Shown here: in pieces, positions 15,147-24,013 of the stretch | How the letters are laid out: every line of letters starts with the position of its first letter | Position numbering within the stretch: the stretch's first letter is position 1 | Source: Bacteroidales bacterium | GTDB taxonomy: Bacteria > Bacteroidota > Bacteroidia > Bacteroidales > WCHB1-69 | DNA length: 57,494 nucleotides | Direction of reading: 5' to 3' | NCBI GenBank assembly: GCA_017540505.1 | Contig: JAFYAW010000003.1 | Location: 1 to 57,494 of the forward strand | The notes under the pieces: model-generated | What the model saw: only the letters and a program-made list of their open reading frames with translations | Databases searched by the model: none | Told to the model about the DNA's origin: nothing | Position numbers and translations under genes: made by a program

Positions 15147-16166
15147 ATGTCCAGAAAAAATCTTATAACCATCAGTTTAATATGCATGGCGGCAATGCTT
15201 TCCGCCCAAACACAGCTTCCCAATTCGGATTTCGAGCAGTGGACTTCCACTGCGGCAGGCAACGCGATGCCCAAATACTGGCACTCCTTCGCGGATGCCG
15301 ACTGCCAGCTAAAAGGGATCTATGCGTGGGGCTGTCCCTGTATGCTTAAGAACCATAGCAACCGCGTGGCGGGACACAGCGGCTACGGTTGCGAAATCTA
15401 TTCCGCCTTCATCGGGGGCGTGGCCTTGGTGAACGGGGTGATGACCACCGGACAGATGCAGTTCGCTACGCCGGATACGAAAAGTGCAGATAATCATAAC
15501 TATACCGACAAGAACAACACTGCCGGACATAATGCCGCCATACCGTTCACCGGCCGCCCCGATTCCGTTTCCTTCTGGTGCAAGTTCGTGATGAAAAATC
15601 CTTCTAACGTGGCGGAGGCCAAGTTCCACCTGCACGGCAACGTGGCCTATAAGGATGTGAGTACGCACCAGTCTGCCACGCCACAAAAAGGCAAGGTCGG
15701 CAATGCGTTCTGCGCGATGAAGGATCCCAACGACCAGAAATGGCACAAATATCAATATAAGTTTACATATTATAACGACCAAAACCAGCAAGTGAGTACC
15801 GCTACCCATCCGAACTATATCTTGGTAACGTTTTCCACCAACAAAATCACAAAGGGTGGAAGCAATGGCGACAAGCTGATCATTGACGACATCAAGATGA
15901 TTTACAACAAACGGTTAGCCTCTTTGGAAGTGGACGGTTTCGCGTTGCCCGATTTCAATCCGGATGTACTTGATTATGAGTTGTATGCAGATGCCAATGA
16001 AATGCCTGTCATTACGGCTACCGCGCAGTCGCCCAATGCCACGGTGCGCGTGGAGCAGGCATCAACAGAAAACGGTCGCACTGCTCGTGTCACGGTCACG
16101 CACGATGACGGGGAGTGGGTTTACACGGTACGGTTCATGCCGTTGGCGCAGATGGCAGGGCGGTAG
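15147..16166 (+). CDS. Secreted PCMD-domain protein
   Basis: The 339 residues include a signal peptide (about 1-20, ending LSAQ). After it comes a PCMD (putative carbohydrate metabolism) jelly-roll domain (about 22-255), recognisable by LPNSDFEQW, PDSVSFWCKF and a closing IIDDIKMIY, and then a ~75-residue Ig-like domain. PCMD proteins are Bacteroidetes surface or periplasmic proteins with a predicted glycan-binding fold; no enzyme activity is established. There is no T9SS tail. The TAG stop codon (16164-16166) lies within a REP-like palindrome. Confidence 0.83.
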   Translation: MSRKNLITISLICMAAMLSAQTQLPNSDFEQWTSTAAGNAMPKYWHSFADADCQLKGIYAWGCPCMLKNHSNRVAGHSGYGCEIYSAFIGGVALVNGVMTTGQMQFATPDTKSADNHNYTDKNNTAGHNAAIPFTGRPDSVSFWCKFVMKNPSNVAEAKFHLHGNVAYKDVSTHQSATPQKGKVGNAFCAMKDPNDQKWHKYQYKFTYYNDQNQQVSTATHPNYILVTFSTNKITKGGSNGDKLIIDDIKMIYNKRLASLEVDGFALPDFNPDVLDYELYADANEMPVITATAQSPNATVRVEQASTENGRTARVTVTHDDGEWVYTVRFMPLAQMAGR

Positions 16167-16190
16167 GGACGTTGCGCGCAACGTCCCTAC
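16163..16190. repeat. 28-bp perfect palindrome, copy 2, carrying two stop codons
   Basis: The half-site GTAGGGACGTTGCG is followed by its exact reverse complement. TAG at 16164-16166 ends the PCMD gene on the plus strand, and the mirror-image TAG (16189-16187) ends the ORF6N reading frame on the minus strand. Confidence 0.92.
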
Positions 16191-16811
16191 GATTCCTCTT
16201 TGTCGTTCACCATTCGTTTCAGTTCCTGTTTCAGTTGAGCAATTTCATCATTGTTTTCCCGTTTTACCGTGTGCCTGAGCTTGAACATGGCGAGGTTCAG
16301 TTCAACAGAGGTTTCGCTGCTTTGGATTGGCAGGTTGTCCGACAGAAGCTCCGCCGCCAGCTGTCCGCCACGTTGCATCAGCGATTGCTGGACCGCTTTG
16401 TCGTCCTCATATTGAGGAATCTCCGTAATCACCCGTGAAAGTTCGCGCAGTTTCGCATACGCTTCCACGATAGCGATGGTGGTTTCCTCCGCTTTAGGAC
16501 CCTTGAGGATTGTAGCTAACATATATAATCCTCGCTCGGTGAAAGCCTTAGGATTTACAGTTGAGTGTTTTTGTTTTTCGAACCGGTCAAATTTTTTGAC
16601 TGGTTCACCTTCTAAGGCCGAAATATTCGACCTTAAACTTGCAACTTCTTGGTTATCAAGCTTGGAATATATAATCTTCGGGGAATTTCCGAGGATTGTT
16701 CTTGACAGCTTGATTGATTTCTTTTGTTTGAACTCCGTAGAGCTCAGCTACGTCATAGTCCAGAATCACCTGCTGGTTTTTCAGGGTAATCATCTTGTCT
16801 TCTACATCCAT
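16187..16811 (-). pseudogene. ORF6N-domain DNA-binding protein, broken by a 1-base frameshift
   Basis: From the ATG at 16811 the minus strand reads MDVEDKMITLKNQQVILDYD, then VAELYGV, KEINQAVKNN and FPEDYIFQ. This is a clear ORF6N N-terminus, but it stops at a TGA at 16658-16656. The expected continuation (LDNQEVASLRSNIS, later AFTERGLYMLATILK) is open in another frame and runs to 16187. Dropping one base at about 16661 joins the two frames exactly. ORF6N proteins are phage- or mobile-element-linked DNA-binding proteins. The downstream part (111 residues from 16522) is intact, and a sequencing error must be excluded. Confidence 0.85.
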
Positions 16812-17159
16812 AATATTCGTCGTAACAATTAAATTTTAATGATAAAATATTTTAATAATTCAAGGCTACAAACATATAAAATCATTACGGGAAAATCATA
16901 TGCAAAATAAACTTAACTAATTAAATGTCAGATATATAAAAATAATATTTTTCGAAATATAAATTGCAGTTTTCGATATAAAAGTTGCAAATTATAAAAT
17001 TGTACGAATTTAATGCCGTCGATTCGTCAGGTGGAACGTGGGGATTTTTGGAAGAATTTGGTGAGTTTGGTGCAAAGCATAGGAAGCCTTTCAGGCTACG
17101 CAGTAACCAACATTCACTTAAAAATCTTACCTTTGCCGACAATTTAAATTCCTCAAAAA
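16812..17159. other. AT-rich intergenic region
   Basis: These 348 bases separate the ORF6N pseudogene from the symporter and hold no credible gene. A short open frame at 16985-17185 lacks family features and overlaps the symporter start. The only recognisable signal is the TACCTTTG box at 17128-17135. Confidence 0.7.
17128..17135 (+). promoter_or_regulatory. Promoter (-7 box TACCTTTG) of the symporter
   Basis: TACCTTTG is followed by CCGAC, the same extended context seen before other genes here (41937, 42830). It leaves a leader of about 18 bases to the ATG at 17160. Confidence 0.65.
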
Positions 17160-18803
17160 ATGAACCCCGCTTTTCACACTATTGACATCGTCATTTTTGC
17201 TGCCTACCTGCTGTTGATTGTGGGCCTGGGCATCTGGATTTCCCATCGGAAAAAGAATAAGGACAAAACCGCCGAGGACTATTTTCTTGCGGGTAAGTCG
17301 CTGCCATGGTGGACGATAGGTGCGTCGCTGATTGCCGCCAACATATCGGCGGAGCAGTTCATCGGGATGTCTGGTTCGGGTTTTGCAGGCGGTTTTGCCG
17401 TGGCCTCCTACGAGTTCATGGCCGCACTCACCCTCATCATTGTAGCCAAGTTCTTCATGCCTGTGTTTGTGAAACAAGGCATCTACACCATCCCCCAATT
17501 CGTGGAGCAACGCTATTCCCGGAACCTCAAGACCATCCTCGCGGTGTTCTGGTTGGGCCTTTTCATTTTCGTGAATCTCACCTCGGTGCTTTTTCTTGGT
17601 GCCAAGGCCATTGACACCATCATTGGAGTGGGTGATGGCACGCTGATTATGCCCGCTATCATTGGATTGGGCCTCATCGCAGCCCTATATTCCATCACTG
17701 GGGGCCTCTCCTCCGTGGCATGGACCGACATCCTGCAGGTTTTCCTGCTTGTTTTAGGCGGTCTCATTACGACCGTGGTCGCATTGCATGTGATCAGTCC
17801 CGATGGGAGTGTGACACAAGGTGTGCGCCATCTCACGGATGTGGCGGGCGACCGCATGCATCTGGTTCTGCCCAAAGACAACCCCGAATATCACAATCTG
17901 CCTGGCATTGCGATGCTAATTGGTGGCTTGTGGGTGGCGAATCTCTACTACTGGGGCTTCAACCAGTATATCATCCAACGCGCGTTTGCGGCAAAGTCGC
18001 TGCCTGAGGCGCAGAAAGGTTTAGCATTCGCTGCATTCCTGAAGCTGCTCATCCCGTTCATTGTGGTCATTCCTGGCATTGTCGCCTATGTGATGTTCAC
18101 CGAAGGTCATCCCGGAGCCGTGGAAGCTCTCACCAAAGCCAACGGAGCTCTCAACAACGATAATGCCTACCCGTGGCTCATCAGCACTTTTATCCCCACA
18201 GGACTTAAGGGGTTGGTCCTTGCGGCGTTAGCGGCGGCCATCGTCTCTTCGTTGGCCTCCATGCTCAATTCGGCATCCACCATTTACACTATGGATATCT
18301 ACAAACCCTATATTGCTCCGAAGGTGAAGGAGAAAACGGGAAAGGATGTGAGTCTGGTGCTGGTGGGACAGGTTTCCGCCGGCCTTTTCCTTATAATAGC
18401 CTGTCTCATTGCTCCGTTGCTCGGCAGTGTGGGCCAGATGTTCCAATACATACAAGAGTACACCGGTTTGGTGAGTCCGGGCATCCTCGCCTTGTTCCTG
18501 TTGGGATTGTTTTGGAAGAAAACCACCAACAAGGGTGCTATCACGGGTGTGGTGCTCTCGATTCCCATTGCGCTGGCACTCAAATTCTTACCTGTGGATA
18601 TGCCGTTTATAGACCAGATGTTTTACACCTGTCTGCTCACCATGGCCATCATCGTGATGGTGAGCCTGTGCACTTGCGAAAAAGAGGATGATGTGCGTGC
18701 CATTTCCTTGACCGCTGATATGTTCCACACCAAGCGTGACTTCCACATTGCGGCGTACGCGATATGTGTGCTGTTAGTGGTGATCTATGTGGTGTTCTGG
18801 TAA
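17160..18803 (+). CDS. Sodium/solute symporter (SSS family, SGLT-like)
   Basis: The 547 residues hold about 14 TM helices. SSS features include DYFLAGKSLPWWTIGASLIAANISAEQFIGMSG in the first repeat (sodium-site region), the ITGGLSSVAWTDILQ loop, and LAALAAAIVSSLASMLNSASTIYTMDIY with the conserved Ser cluster of the Na2 site. It is closest in look to sodium/sugar cotransporters such as vSGLT, so sugar uptake driven by Na+ is a fair inference; the substrate is not proven. It is a monocistronic gene convergent with the next one. Confidence 0.9.
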   Translation: MNPAFHTIDIVIFAAYLLLIVGLGIWISHRKKNKDKTAEDYFLAGKSLPWWTIGASLIAANISAEQFIGMSGSGFAGGFAVASYEFMAALTLIIVAKFFMPVFVKQGIYTIPQFVEQRYSRNLKTILAVFWLGLFIFVNLTSVLFLGAKAIDTIIGVGDGTLIMPAIIGLGLIAALYSITGGLSSVAWTDILQVFLLVLGGLITTVVALHVISPDGSVTQGVRHLTDVAGDRMHLVLPKDNPEYHNLPGIAMLIGGLWVANLYYWGFNQYIIQRAFAAKSLPEAQKGLAFAAFLKLLIPFIVVIPGIVAYVMFTEGHPGAVEALTKANGALNNDNAYPWLISTFIPTGLKGLVLAALAAAIVSSLASMLNSASTIYTMDIYKPYIAPKVKEKTGKDVSLVLVGQVSAGLFLIIACLIAPLLGSVGQMFQYIQEYTGLVSPGILALFLLGLFWKKTTNKGAITGVVLSIPIALALKFLPVDMPFIDQMFYTCLLTMAIIVMVSLCTCEKEDDVRAISLTADMFHTKRDFHIAAYAICVLLVVIYVVFW

Positions 18804-18809
18804 TAAAAG

Positions 18810-18827
18810 TTGCTCTTTTGGGAGCAA
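18810..18827. terminator. Weak hairpin between convergent genes
   Basis: TTGCTC (18810-18815) pairs with GAGCAA (18822-18827) around a 6-base loop. It lies in the 63-base gap between two convergent genes. No T-run follows, so its terminator role is only suggested by position. Confidence 0.35.
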
Positions 18828-18866
18828 GGAAGGGTAATACGTTTTAAAACAGATTATTCTGAAGAC

Positions 18867-20390
18867 CTACTCCTCAATGGAGAACTTGTTGAGGTAGAAA
18901 CCGTTTTTGCTGATGCCGGAAACGTAGAAATTCTCATCGTCGGCAAATTCGATTCCGCGCATCACCTGATCGCCGTTGGGCAGGACGCGTTGCGTGATTT
19001 CCTGGTCCGGTGTGAGGGTCATCAGCACACACTTGTCAGAGGTGTTCATCTTCAGTCCACCCATGTTGCACACGGTGCCGTTGCCAGGGTAGGGGATGTT
19101 CTTCGAATCGTCGTTGAAGAGGAAATAGAGGTTGCTCTTATGTGTGAAGGCAGAGTAGGAGATGTTGTGCAGCTTCCAGTCTTGCGGAACGCTGGATCCG
19201 CCGCCGATCTGCTGTTTCTCAATCATGGAGAAGGCGGAGGTGCCGTCAGTTTTCAGTGTGGCAATCAGGATGTTCTTGGTCAACAGCTGATAGGTGGTGG
19301 AGTGGGTGTTCATGTCATAGATCTCCTTGACGAAATGGTGTTCGCCACAGAGGGCAAGGCTGCCGTTCTCCAGCTCGTAAATGTCGTCTGCCGTGATGGA
19401 ATATTGCTGGTTGGCCAGCACGCGGGCCAGTCGGGCAGGGGCGTTCTTCTGCGCGTAGTTGCTGCTGAAGTCGAAACTCTTGGCCTCGGAGAAGGTCTCG
19501 GATTTGGTGTCGAAACGGTAGAAGAAGTAGCCGTTCGACTGCGTCATGGTGTTCTGGTAGGTGTCGGTGAAGAAGCCGGCGATGGCCAAATCGCCGTTGG
19601 AGAGCACCTTGCCTGTGAAGTTCTGCGGTTTTCCGAAGGTGGCGTCGGCGGTGAAGGTTTCCGAACCGCTGCTGTTGGCCCGGATGACCAGGAATTGCAC
19701 GTCCGACACTTTGTTGCCCTTGACGTTGCAGGTGTAGGCCGGCACGTATATGTTGCCGTCGTTGTCCACCGACAGGTTGCCCAACGAGAACGACTGTCCT
19801 TTGAATTGCGGCTTGACAGGCCCGTTCCACACGAACTTGCCCTCGTCATTGATGACGACGGCGTGGATGTTCTCCAGCATGCTGTTCTTACCGGTGACCA
19901 TGACCAAGGCGGCCATCAGTTTGCCGTTCGGGGATGTTGCCGTTTTGTAGGAAGGCCAGAAGTGGGAGTTGGCTGTCGTGTTCACGGAGTTGATGTCCGT
20001 GACCGAAACAGCTTGGTCCTTTTTTTCAAAGGCGGCGATGGAGAAGGTGACCAGGTCTCCTTTCTTGTTTGTGCTTCGGTAGAGGGCCACAATTTGGTCA
20101 TCGGTGTTCAAAGCCCCCAGCAAGGTGTGCATGCCGGACAGGCTTACGGTTATATCCTCGAATTTCATGGTGTTTTTGTCCACCACGTAGATGTGATTGG
20201 TGTTGGTCTTTGATTTGCTGGGCACGCCCACATAGAAATAGTTGTGGTCGGCATCTTGTCCGATGGGGGTTCCCACTATCATCGGGCGCATGAGCCACAT
20301 GTTGGAAACTGGCTTGGAAAGCATGGTCTTTTGTGCCTGAAGGTTGAGAAGTGCCAGAATCAGACACAAGAGGATAGTCGTTTTTTTCAT
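18867..20390 (-). CDS. Secreted protein of unknown function
   Basis: This 507-residue protein has a clear signal peptide, MKKTTILLCLILALLNLQAQ. The mature part is built of many short beta-strand stretches with repeated phrases such as DNDGNIYVPAYTC and LSNGDLAIAGFF, suggesting a beta-propeller. There is no T9SS tail, lipobox or catalytic motif that I can name. The start at 20390 is supported by the signal peptide and by a promoter 45-52 bases upstream. It is convergent with the symporter. Confidence 0.75.
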   Translation of the reverse strand: MKKTTILLCLILALLNLQAQKTMLSKPVSNMWLMRPMIVGTPIGQDADHNYFYVGVPSKSKTNTNHIYVVDKNTMKFEDITVSLSGMHTLLGALNTDDQIVALYRSTNKKGDLVTFSIAAFEKKDQAVSVTDINSVNTTANSHFWPSYKTATSPNGKLMAALVMVTGKNSMLENIHAVVINDEGKFVWNGPVKPQFKGQSFSLGNLSVDNDGNIYVPAYTCNVKGNKVSDVQFLVIRANSSGSETFTADATFGKPQNFTGKVLSNGDLAIAGFFTDTYQNTMTQSNGYFFYRFDTKSETFSEAKSFDFSSNYAQKNAPARLARVLANQQYSITADDIYELENGSLALCGEHHFVKEIYDMNTHSTTYQLLTKNILIATLKTDGTSAFSMIEKQQIGGGSSVPQDWKLHNISYSAFTHKSNLYFLFNDDSKNIPYPGNGTVCNMGGLKMNTSDKCVLMTLTPDQEITQRVLPNGDQVMRGIEFADDENFYVSGISKNGFYLNKFSIEE

Positions 20391-20435
20391 AGCTTTATTT
20401 TTATTTGGTTTATTATTGATATTCAAATTGAGCGG

Positions 20436-20443
20436 CAAAGATA
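20436..20443 (-). promoter_or_regulatory. Promoter (-7 box TATCTTTG, minus strand) of the secreted protein
   Basis: CAAAGATA on the plus strand reads TATCTTTG, followed by CCGC, on the minus strand. Transcription would start near 20430, giving a leader of about 40 bases before the ATG at 20390. Confidence 0.65.
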
Positions 20444-20545
20444 TGCTTTTTTTTTTAGCAAGATGAAAAAATGCTGAATGGTTGCAGTCTGTATGTGATT
20501 TTTTTCTTTATAATAATAGAATGTCGTTTACAATAGAAAAAATGA

Positions 20546-20553
20546 TATTTTTG
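20546..20553 (+). promoter_or_regulatory. Promoter (-7 box TATTTTTG) of the S8 protease
   Basis: TATTTTTG is followed by C, 16 bases before the ATG at 20570. No clean -33 TTTG is present. Confidence 0.55.
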
Positions 20554-20569
20554 CATTTTTAATGAAAAG

Positions 20570-22249
20570 ATGTTCCGACAAATTCTATTTTCCTTCTTCT
20601 TGTTATTGATGATGGCCGTGCCGCAGTGCATTCAGGCCCAATCGCCCGCGAAATACTGGATCCGTTTCAAGGATAAGGCGGGGACGCCCTATTCCGTACA
20701 ACATCCTGAGGAATTTCTGTCCCCGCGTGCGATAGAGCTCCGCCAGAAGCATGGGATTGCCATTGATGAGACGGACCTGCCGGTGAATCCGGACTACATA
20801 CGCCAGGTGCTCGCCACCGACAGCGCCAACCGTCTTTGTGTGCAGTCGCGGTGGTTGAACGCTGTGACCGTGTATGTGGAGAATCCTCAGGCTGTTATGG
20901 CGATTTTGGAGTTGCCGTTTGTGGTGGAGATGGAGCGTACTATACGCATGTCGCAACCCGAGGCTGACACGCTGCCGGCGGTGCGCTACTCCTCCAAGGC
21001 GAAACCCGCCTGCCATTATTATTCGGACGTACAGTTGTGGAAGGATTTCAACTACGGCAAATCCCAAGAGCAGATCTGGATGACCAACGTCCATTGGCTG
21101 CACAGGATGGGCTTCCGTGGGGAGGGTATGCGGATGATGGTGCTGGATGGCGGCTTCCGCAATGCCGACACGTTGGGATTTTTCAAACGTATGCGTAAGG
21201 ACCATCGGTTGCTGGGCGCACGCAACATGGTGATGGCGTCGGACAACATGTTCCGCACGGCCACGCACGGCACGTCGGTGCTCTCGTGCATCGCCTCGTA
21301 CAAGCCCGGCGTGCTGGTGGGCACCGCCCCGATGGCGCAGTTCTACCTCTGTCAGACGGAAGATGGGCGCACGGAGAACAAGGTTGAAGAAGATAACTGG
21401 GTGGCTGGCATTGAGCTGGCCGACAGCTTGGGCTGCCAGATTCTAAACTCTTCGTTAGGCTACACGGTGTTTGACGATTCCACCCAGATGCGCTCGTATG
21501 AGGATATGGACGGCACGGTGAGTCGTGCTTCGATGGCTGCCTCTATAGCTGTCTCGAAGGGTATGATTGTGTGTAACAGTGCTGGCAACGAGGGGGCGAA
21601 GGATTGGAAACATATTGGTGCTCCGGCGGACGCGAAAGGCATCCTGACTGTCGGGGCAGTGGATTCCAAAGGCGAGCATGCTTTTTTTAGCTCTATTGGT
21701 CCTGCGGCGGATGGACGTGTGAAGCCGGACGTGTGCGCCGTGGGCTTCGGCACGTGGACGGCCAATGCCGGCGGTGGTGTCAGCAAGTCCAGTGGCACCT
21801 CGTTCTCTTCGCCGCTGATGGCGGGCATGGTGACCTGCCTGTGGCAGGCCTTCCCCGAGAGATCCAATGTGGAGGTCATGGAGGCGGTGCGTGAGAGCGG
21901 CAGCCGCCACTATATGCCGGACGAGCAGATAGGCTATGGTATCCCGGATTTCCTGAAGGCATACAATGCGCTCCGCCAGCCGGCTCCCAATTACAATATT
22001 ATTTTTGACTCTTTTGTAGCAAAGGAAAATGTGATCAGACTGCACATTGGGGCAGAGAACAAACCGTATGTCGCTCTGCCAAAGCAAGTTGCCCGCAAGG
22101 TTCATTCTCCTCAGATTGAGTATGAGAATGGTCTTTACCATGTTACTGTTGAGTTGCCTTCGCTGCCGAAGTCCAAGCATTACCGTGTGATGGATTTGGC
22201 GGTTCAGATTGGGAATGAAATGTTTTTTTATACCATTGCACAAGAATAA
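20570..22249 (+). CDS. Secreted subtilisin-like serine protease (S8)
   Basis: The 559 residues start with a signal peptide (about 1-23, ending IQAQ), then a ~150-residue propeptide-like region, and an S8 catalytic domain. The triad is visible: D193 in MMVLDGGF, H233 in THGTSV, S411 in GTSFSSP, with oxyanion Asn 340 in SAGNEG. About 110 C-terminal residues form a beta domain ending TIAQE, without a T9SS signature. It is likely periplasmic or exported, cleaving peptides or proteins. Only 7 bases separate it from a small lipoprotein gene, which may share its transcript. Confidence 0.92.
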   Translation: MFRQILFSFFLLLMMAVPQCIQAQSPAKYWIRFKDKAGTPYSVQHPEEFLSPRAIELRQKHGIAIDETDLPVNPDYIRQVLATDSANRLCVQSRWLNAVTVYVENPQAVMAILELPFVVEMERTIRMSQPEADTLPAVRYSSKAKPACHYYSDVQLWKDFNYGKSQEQIWMTNVHWLHRMGFRGEGMRMMVLDGGFRNADTLGFFKRMRKDHRLLGARNMVMASDNMFRTATHGTSVLSCIASYKPGVLVGTAPMAQFYLCQTEDGRTENKVEEDNWVAGIELADSLGCQILNSSLGYTVFDDSTQMRSYEDMDGTVSRASMAASIAVSKGMIVCNSAGNEGAKDWKHIGAPADAKGILTVGAVDSKGEHAFFSSIGPAADGRVKPDVCAVGFGTWTANAGGGVSKSSGTSFSSPLMAGMVTCLWQAFPERSNVEVMEAVRESGSRHYMPDEQIGYGIPDFLKAYNALRQPAPNYNIIFDSFVAKENVIRLHIGAENKPYVALPKQVARKVHSPQIEYENGLYHVTVELPSLPKSKHYRVMDLAVQIGNEMFFYTIAQE

Positions 22250-22256
22250 CACAATT

Positions 22257-22490
22257 ATGAAAACAGCCAACAATAGGGTGTTCCCAACCAAAATTCTAAC
22301 ATTTATCCTGATGGTTTTCGGGATGATGTTACTTTCGTCGTGTACCGCGTTGGACCGCTGGCTTTTCCGCGCCTCCGATTATTCCATCTTCCCGTCTAAA
22401 AACGAGGATGACAGCATGATTCAGGAGTGGGATCAATATTGGGATGATCTGGATTACGACATTTGGTATGAGGAGAATGAGTACGAATAG
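22257..22490 (+). CDS. Small acidic lipoprotein
   Basis: This 77-residue protein has a hydrophobic signal (KILTFILMVFGMMLLSSC) with Cys in the lipobox LSSC. The mature part is only about 48 residues, very acidic and rich in Trp and Tyr (QEWDQYWDDLDYDIWYEE). The ATG at 22257 lies 7 bases after the protease stop, so co-transcription is likely and a role as inhibitor or helper of the protease is possible but unproven. No named family is recognised. Confidence 0.7.
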   Translation: MKTANNRVFPTKILTFILMVFGMMLLSSCTALDRWLFRASDYSIFPSKNEDDSMIQEWDQYWDDLDYDIWYEENEYE

Positions 22491-22496
22491 TGGAGA

Positions 22497-22587
22497 GTTT
22501 AAGGTTTAGAGTTGAGAGGATGCGTTGGATTGTTGAAGATTCCCAACTACTAATCGCAAATCACAAACCGCAAATCGAAAACCGCCA
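22497..22587 (+). repeat. Heptamer array between convergent genes
   Basis: Three heptamers, GTTTAAG, GTTTAGA, GTTGAGA (22497-22517), are followed after a gap by five more at 22553-22587 (ATCGCAA, ATCACAA, ACCGCAA, ATCGAAA, ACCGCCA). It fills most of the 110-base gap between a lipoprotein and a convergent gene. Confidence 0.8.
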
Positions 22588-22600
22588 ACCCTCTCCTTGC

Positions 22601-24007
22601 TTACGGTACTAAGCCGAGCTGGCGGATGTAAACCTCGATTTCGTTGACGAGAATGTTTTTCCGGATGACCCGTTTGTCTTTGTCTAACAGGAACATATAT
22701 GGGATGGTCCGGGTTTCGTACAGGTCTTCTTTTTCGATGGATTGGTCGAAGTTCCAGCCATGCAGGTAGTTGGCGGCGGCTTCGGATTGGAGATAGTGCT
22801 TCCAAAGTGCGCGGTCGTTTTCCAGATACATGGTCAGCACCTTGAACCTTCCGCTGGCGATGGCCGCGTCCAAAACGGCGAATTGTTTCATGCGGCGGCG
22901 CACTTCCCGGCATGTGCTGCACGACGGGTTGTGCAGGAACAGCAGCATATACTCGCTTTGTGTCTCATACAGGGTTGTGGTGTCGCCTTGGGGAGTGAGA
23001 TAGCGGAAATTGGCCGCCTGCGTGCCGTCCACATTCTTGTTGATGGTCTTCAACTCGTGTTCGTAATAGGTCTTGCGCACCTGCTCAAGGTCGGGACGGG
23101 TGCGGAGGATGTGCTGCAGCATCTTGATGTAGGTGTGCTCCACCTTGTAGTCCGACATGTAGAACCCGAGGTCACGTTCCAGCCGGTCGAAGAACAGCAG
23201 ATGCGATTCGGGGTTGGCTTGTGCCTTTTCCAACGCCTTGACGACGAAGGTGTCCAGCTCGGGCCGGTCCCATTGATAGACCAACTCGCGGCAGTAATAG
23301 GAGAGTTTGTCCTCCGCTATGGGCGAGTTGAAGACGCGCGGGTCATTCCACGGGAAGTTGTCGAAATAGTGTTCCATGATGAAAGCCTGTATCATGGGCG
23401 GATTGCCGTAATAGGCGGGGGGCAGCTCCGGCATGGGGCGGTTCAGCTGTATGACGGAGGCTAACAGTGATTTGGGATTCTGCGCACAAAGCTGTTGGAT
23501 GTACTGCTCGCGGGCCTGCTGGATGCGTTGTGCTCGGACGGTCAAAGAGTCCACGATACTGCGCAGCATGTATTGCGGAAGCTTCTGCGCATCCCGGAAC
23601 TCGTTGTCCAGTACCGCCAACTGTTGGTCATACAATCTCATCATCCGGTTGTATTCCTGATGTTGTGTGTTCTCCGGATTCTTGGAAAACAGCAACCCCG
23701 TGTCGCACAAGGTGATGGTCATCTGCTGTTTGCTGGATGAGAGCAGGATGACCCCGCGGTGCGTAGTGTCGGTGGTGAGCCAGTAAACGCCGGGCTTGAG
23801 GGCGTTCTTCTCCTTAAATTGGACCTCATTCTGATAGGGACGCACCAGGTTGGTGCCGGATTTTTTCTTCCAATTGAAACTCTGTATCTTGACGGAGTCG
23901 CAGGTCACCCCGAACATCTTGATCCGGATGTCCAATTGGGCGGAAGCGGGTAGGCCAATTAGGATACTACATATAATGGTGAGAAACAAAAGGATGTGTT
24001 TTCTCAT
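22601..24007 (-). CDS. Secreted thioredoxin-fold protein, paralogue B
   Basis: The 468 residues have a signal peptide (about 1-23, ending PASA), an N-terminal beta domain like DUF4369, a long helical middle resembling DUF5106, and a C-terminal thioredoxin-like domain (about 325-468) with CSTC (NPSCSTCREV) and the cis-Pro segment TRTIPYMFLLDKDK. It should work in periplasmic thiol-disulfide exchange or as a TlpA-like reductase. It lies 6 bases downstream of a paralogue of identical length (24014-25420), both read leftward. A third relative is at 28732. Confidence 0.85.
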   Translation of the reverse strand: MRKHILLFLTIICSILIGLPASAQLDIRIKMFGVTCDSVKIQSFNWKKKSGTNLVRPYQNEVQFKEKNALKPGVYWLTTDTTHRGVILLSSSKQQMTITLCDTGLLFSKNPENTQHQEYNRMMRLYDQQLAVLDNEFRDAQKLPQYMLRSIVDSLTVRAQRIQQAREQYIQQLCAQNPKSLLASVIQLNRPMPELPPAYYGNPPMIQAFIMEHYFDNFPWNDPRVFNSPIAEDKLSYYCRELVYQWDRPELDTFVVKALEKAQANPESHLLFFDRLERDLGFYMSDYKVEHTYIKMLQHILRTRPDLEQVRKTYYEHELKTINKNVDGTQAANFRYLTPQGDTTTLYETQSEYMLLFLHNPSCSTCREVRRRMKQFAVLDAAIASGRFKVLTMYLENDRALWKHYLQSEAAANYLHGWNFDQSIEKEDLYETRTIPYMFLLDKDKRVIRKNILVNEIEVYIRQLGLVP

Positions 24008-24013
24008 AACAGG

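Noticed and set aside
16985-17185. Small 66-codon gene before the symporter
   Set aside because: It overlaps the symporter start and its promoter, and its translation shows no recognised feature.
18810-20213. A 467-codon open frame antisense to the secreted protein at 18867-20390
   Set aside because: The opposite strand has a signal peptide, a promoter and a natural composition. The antisense product is a Val/Gly/His-rich translation with no signal or family feature.
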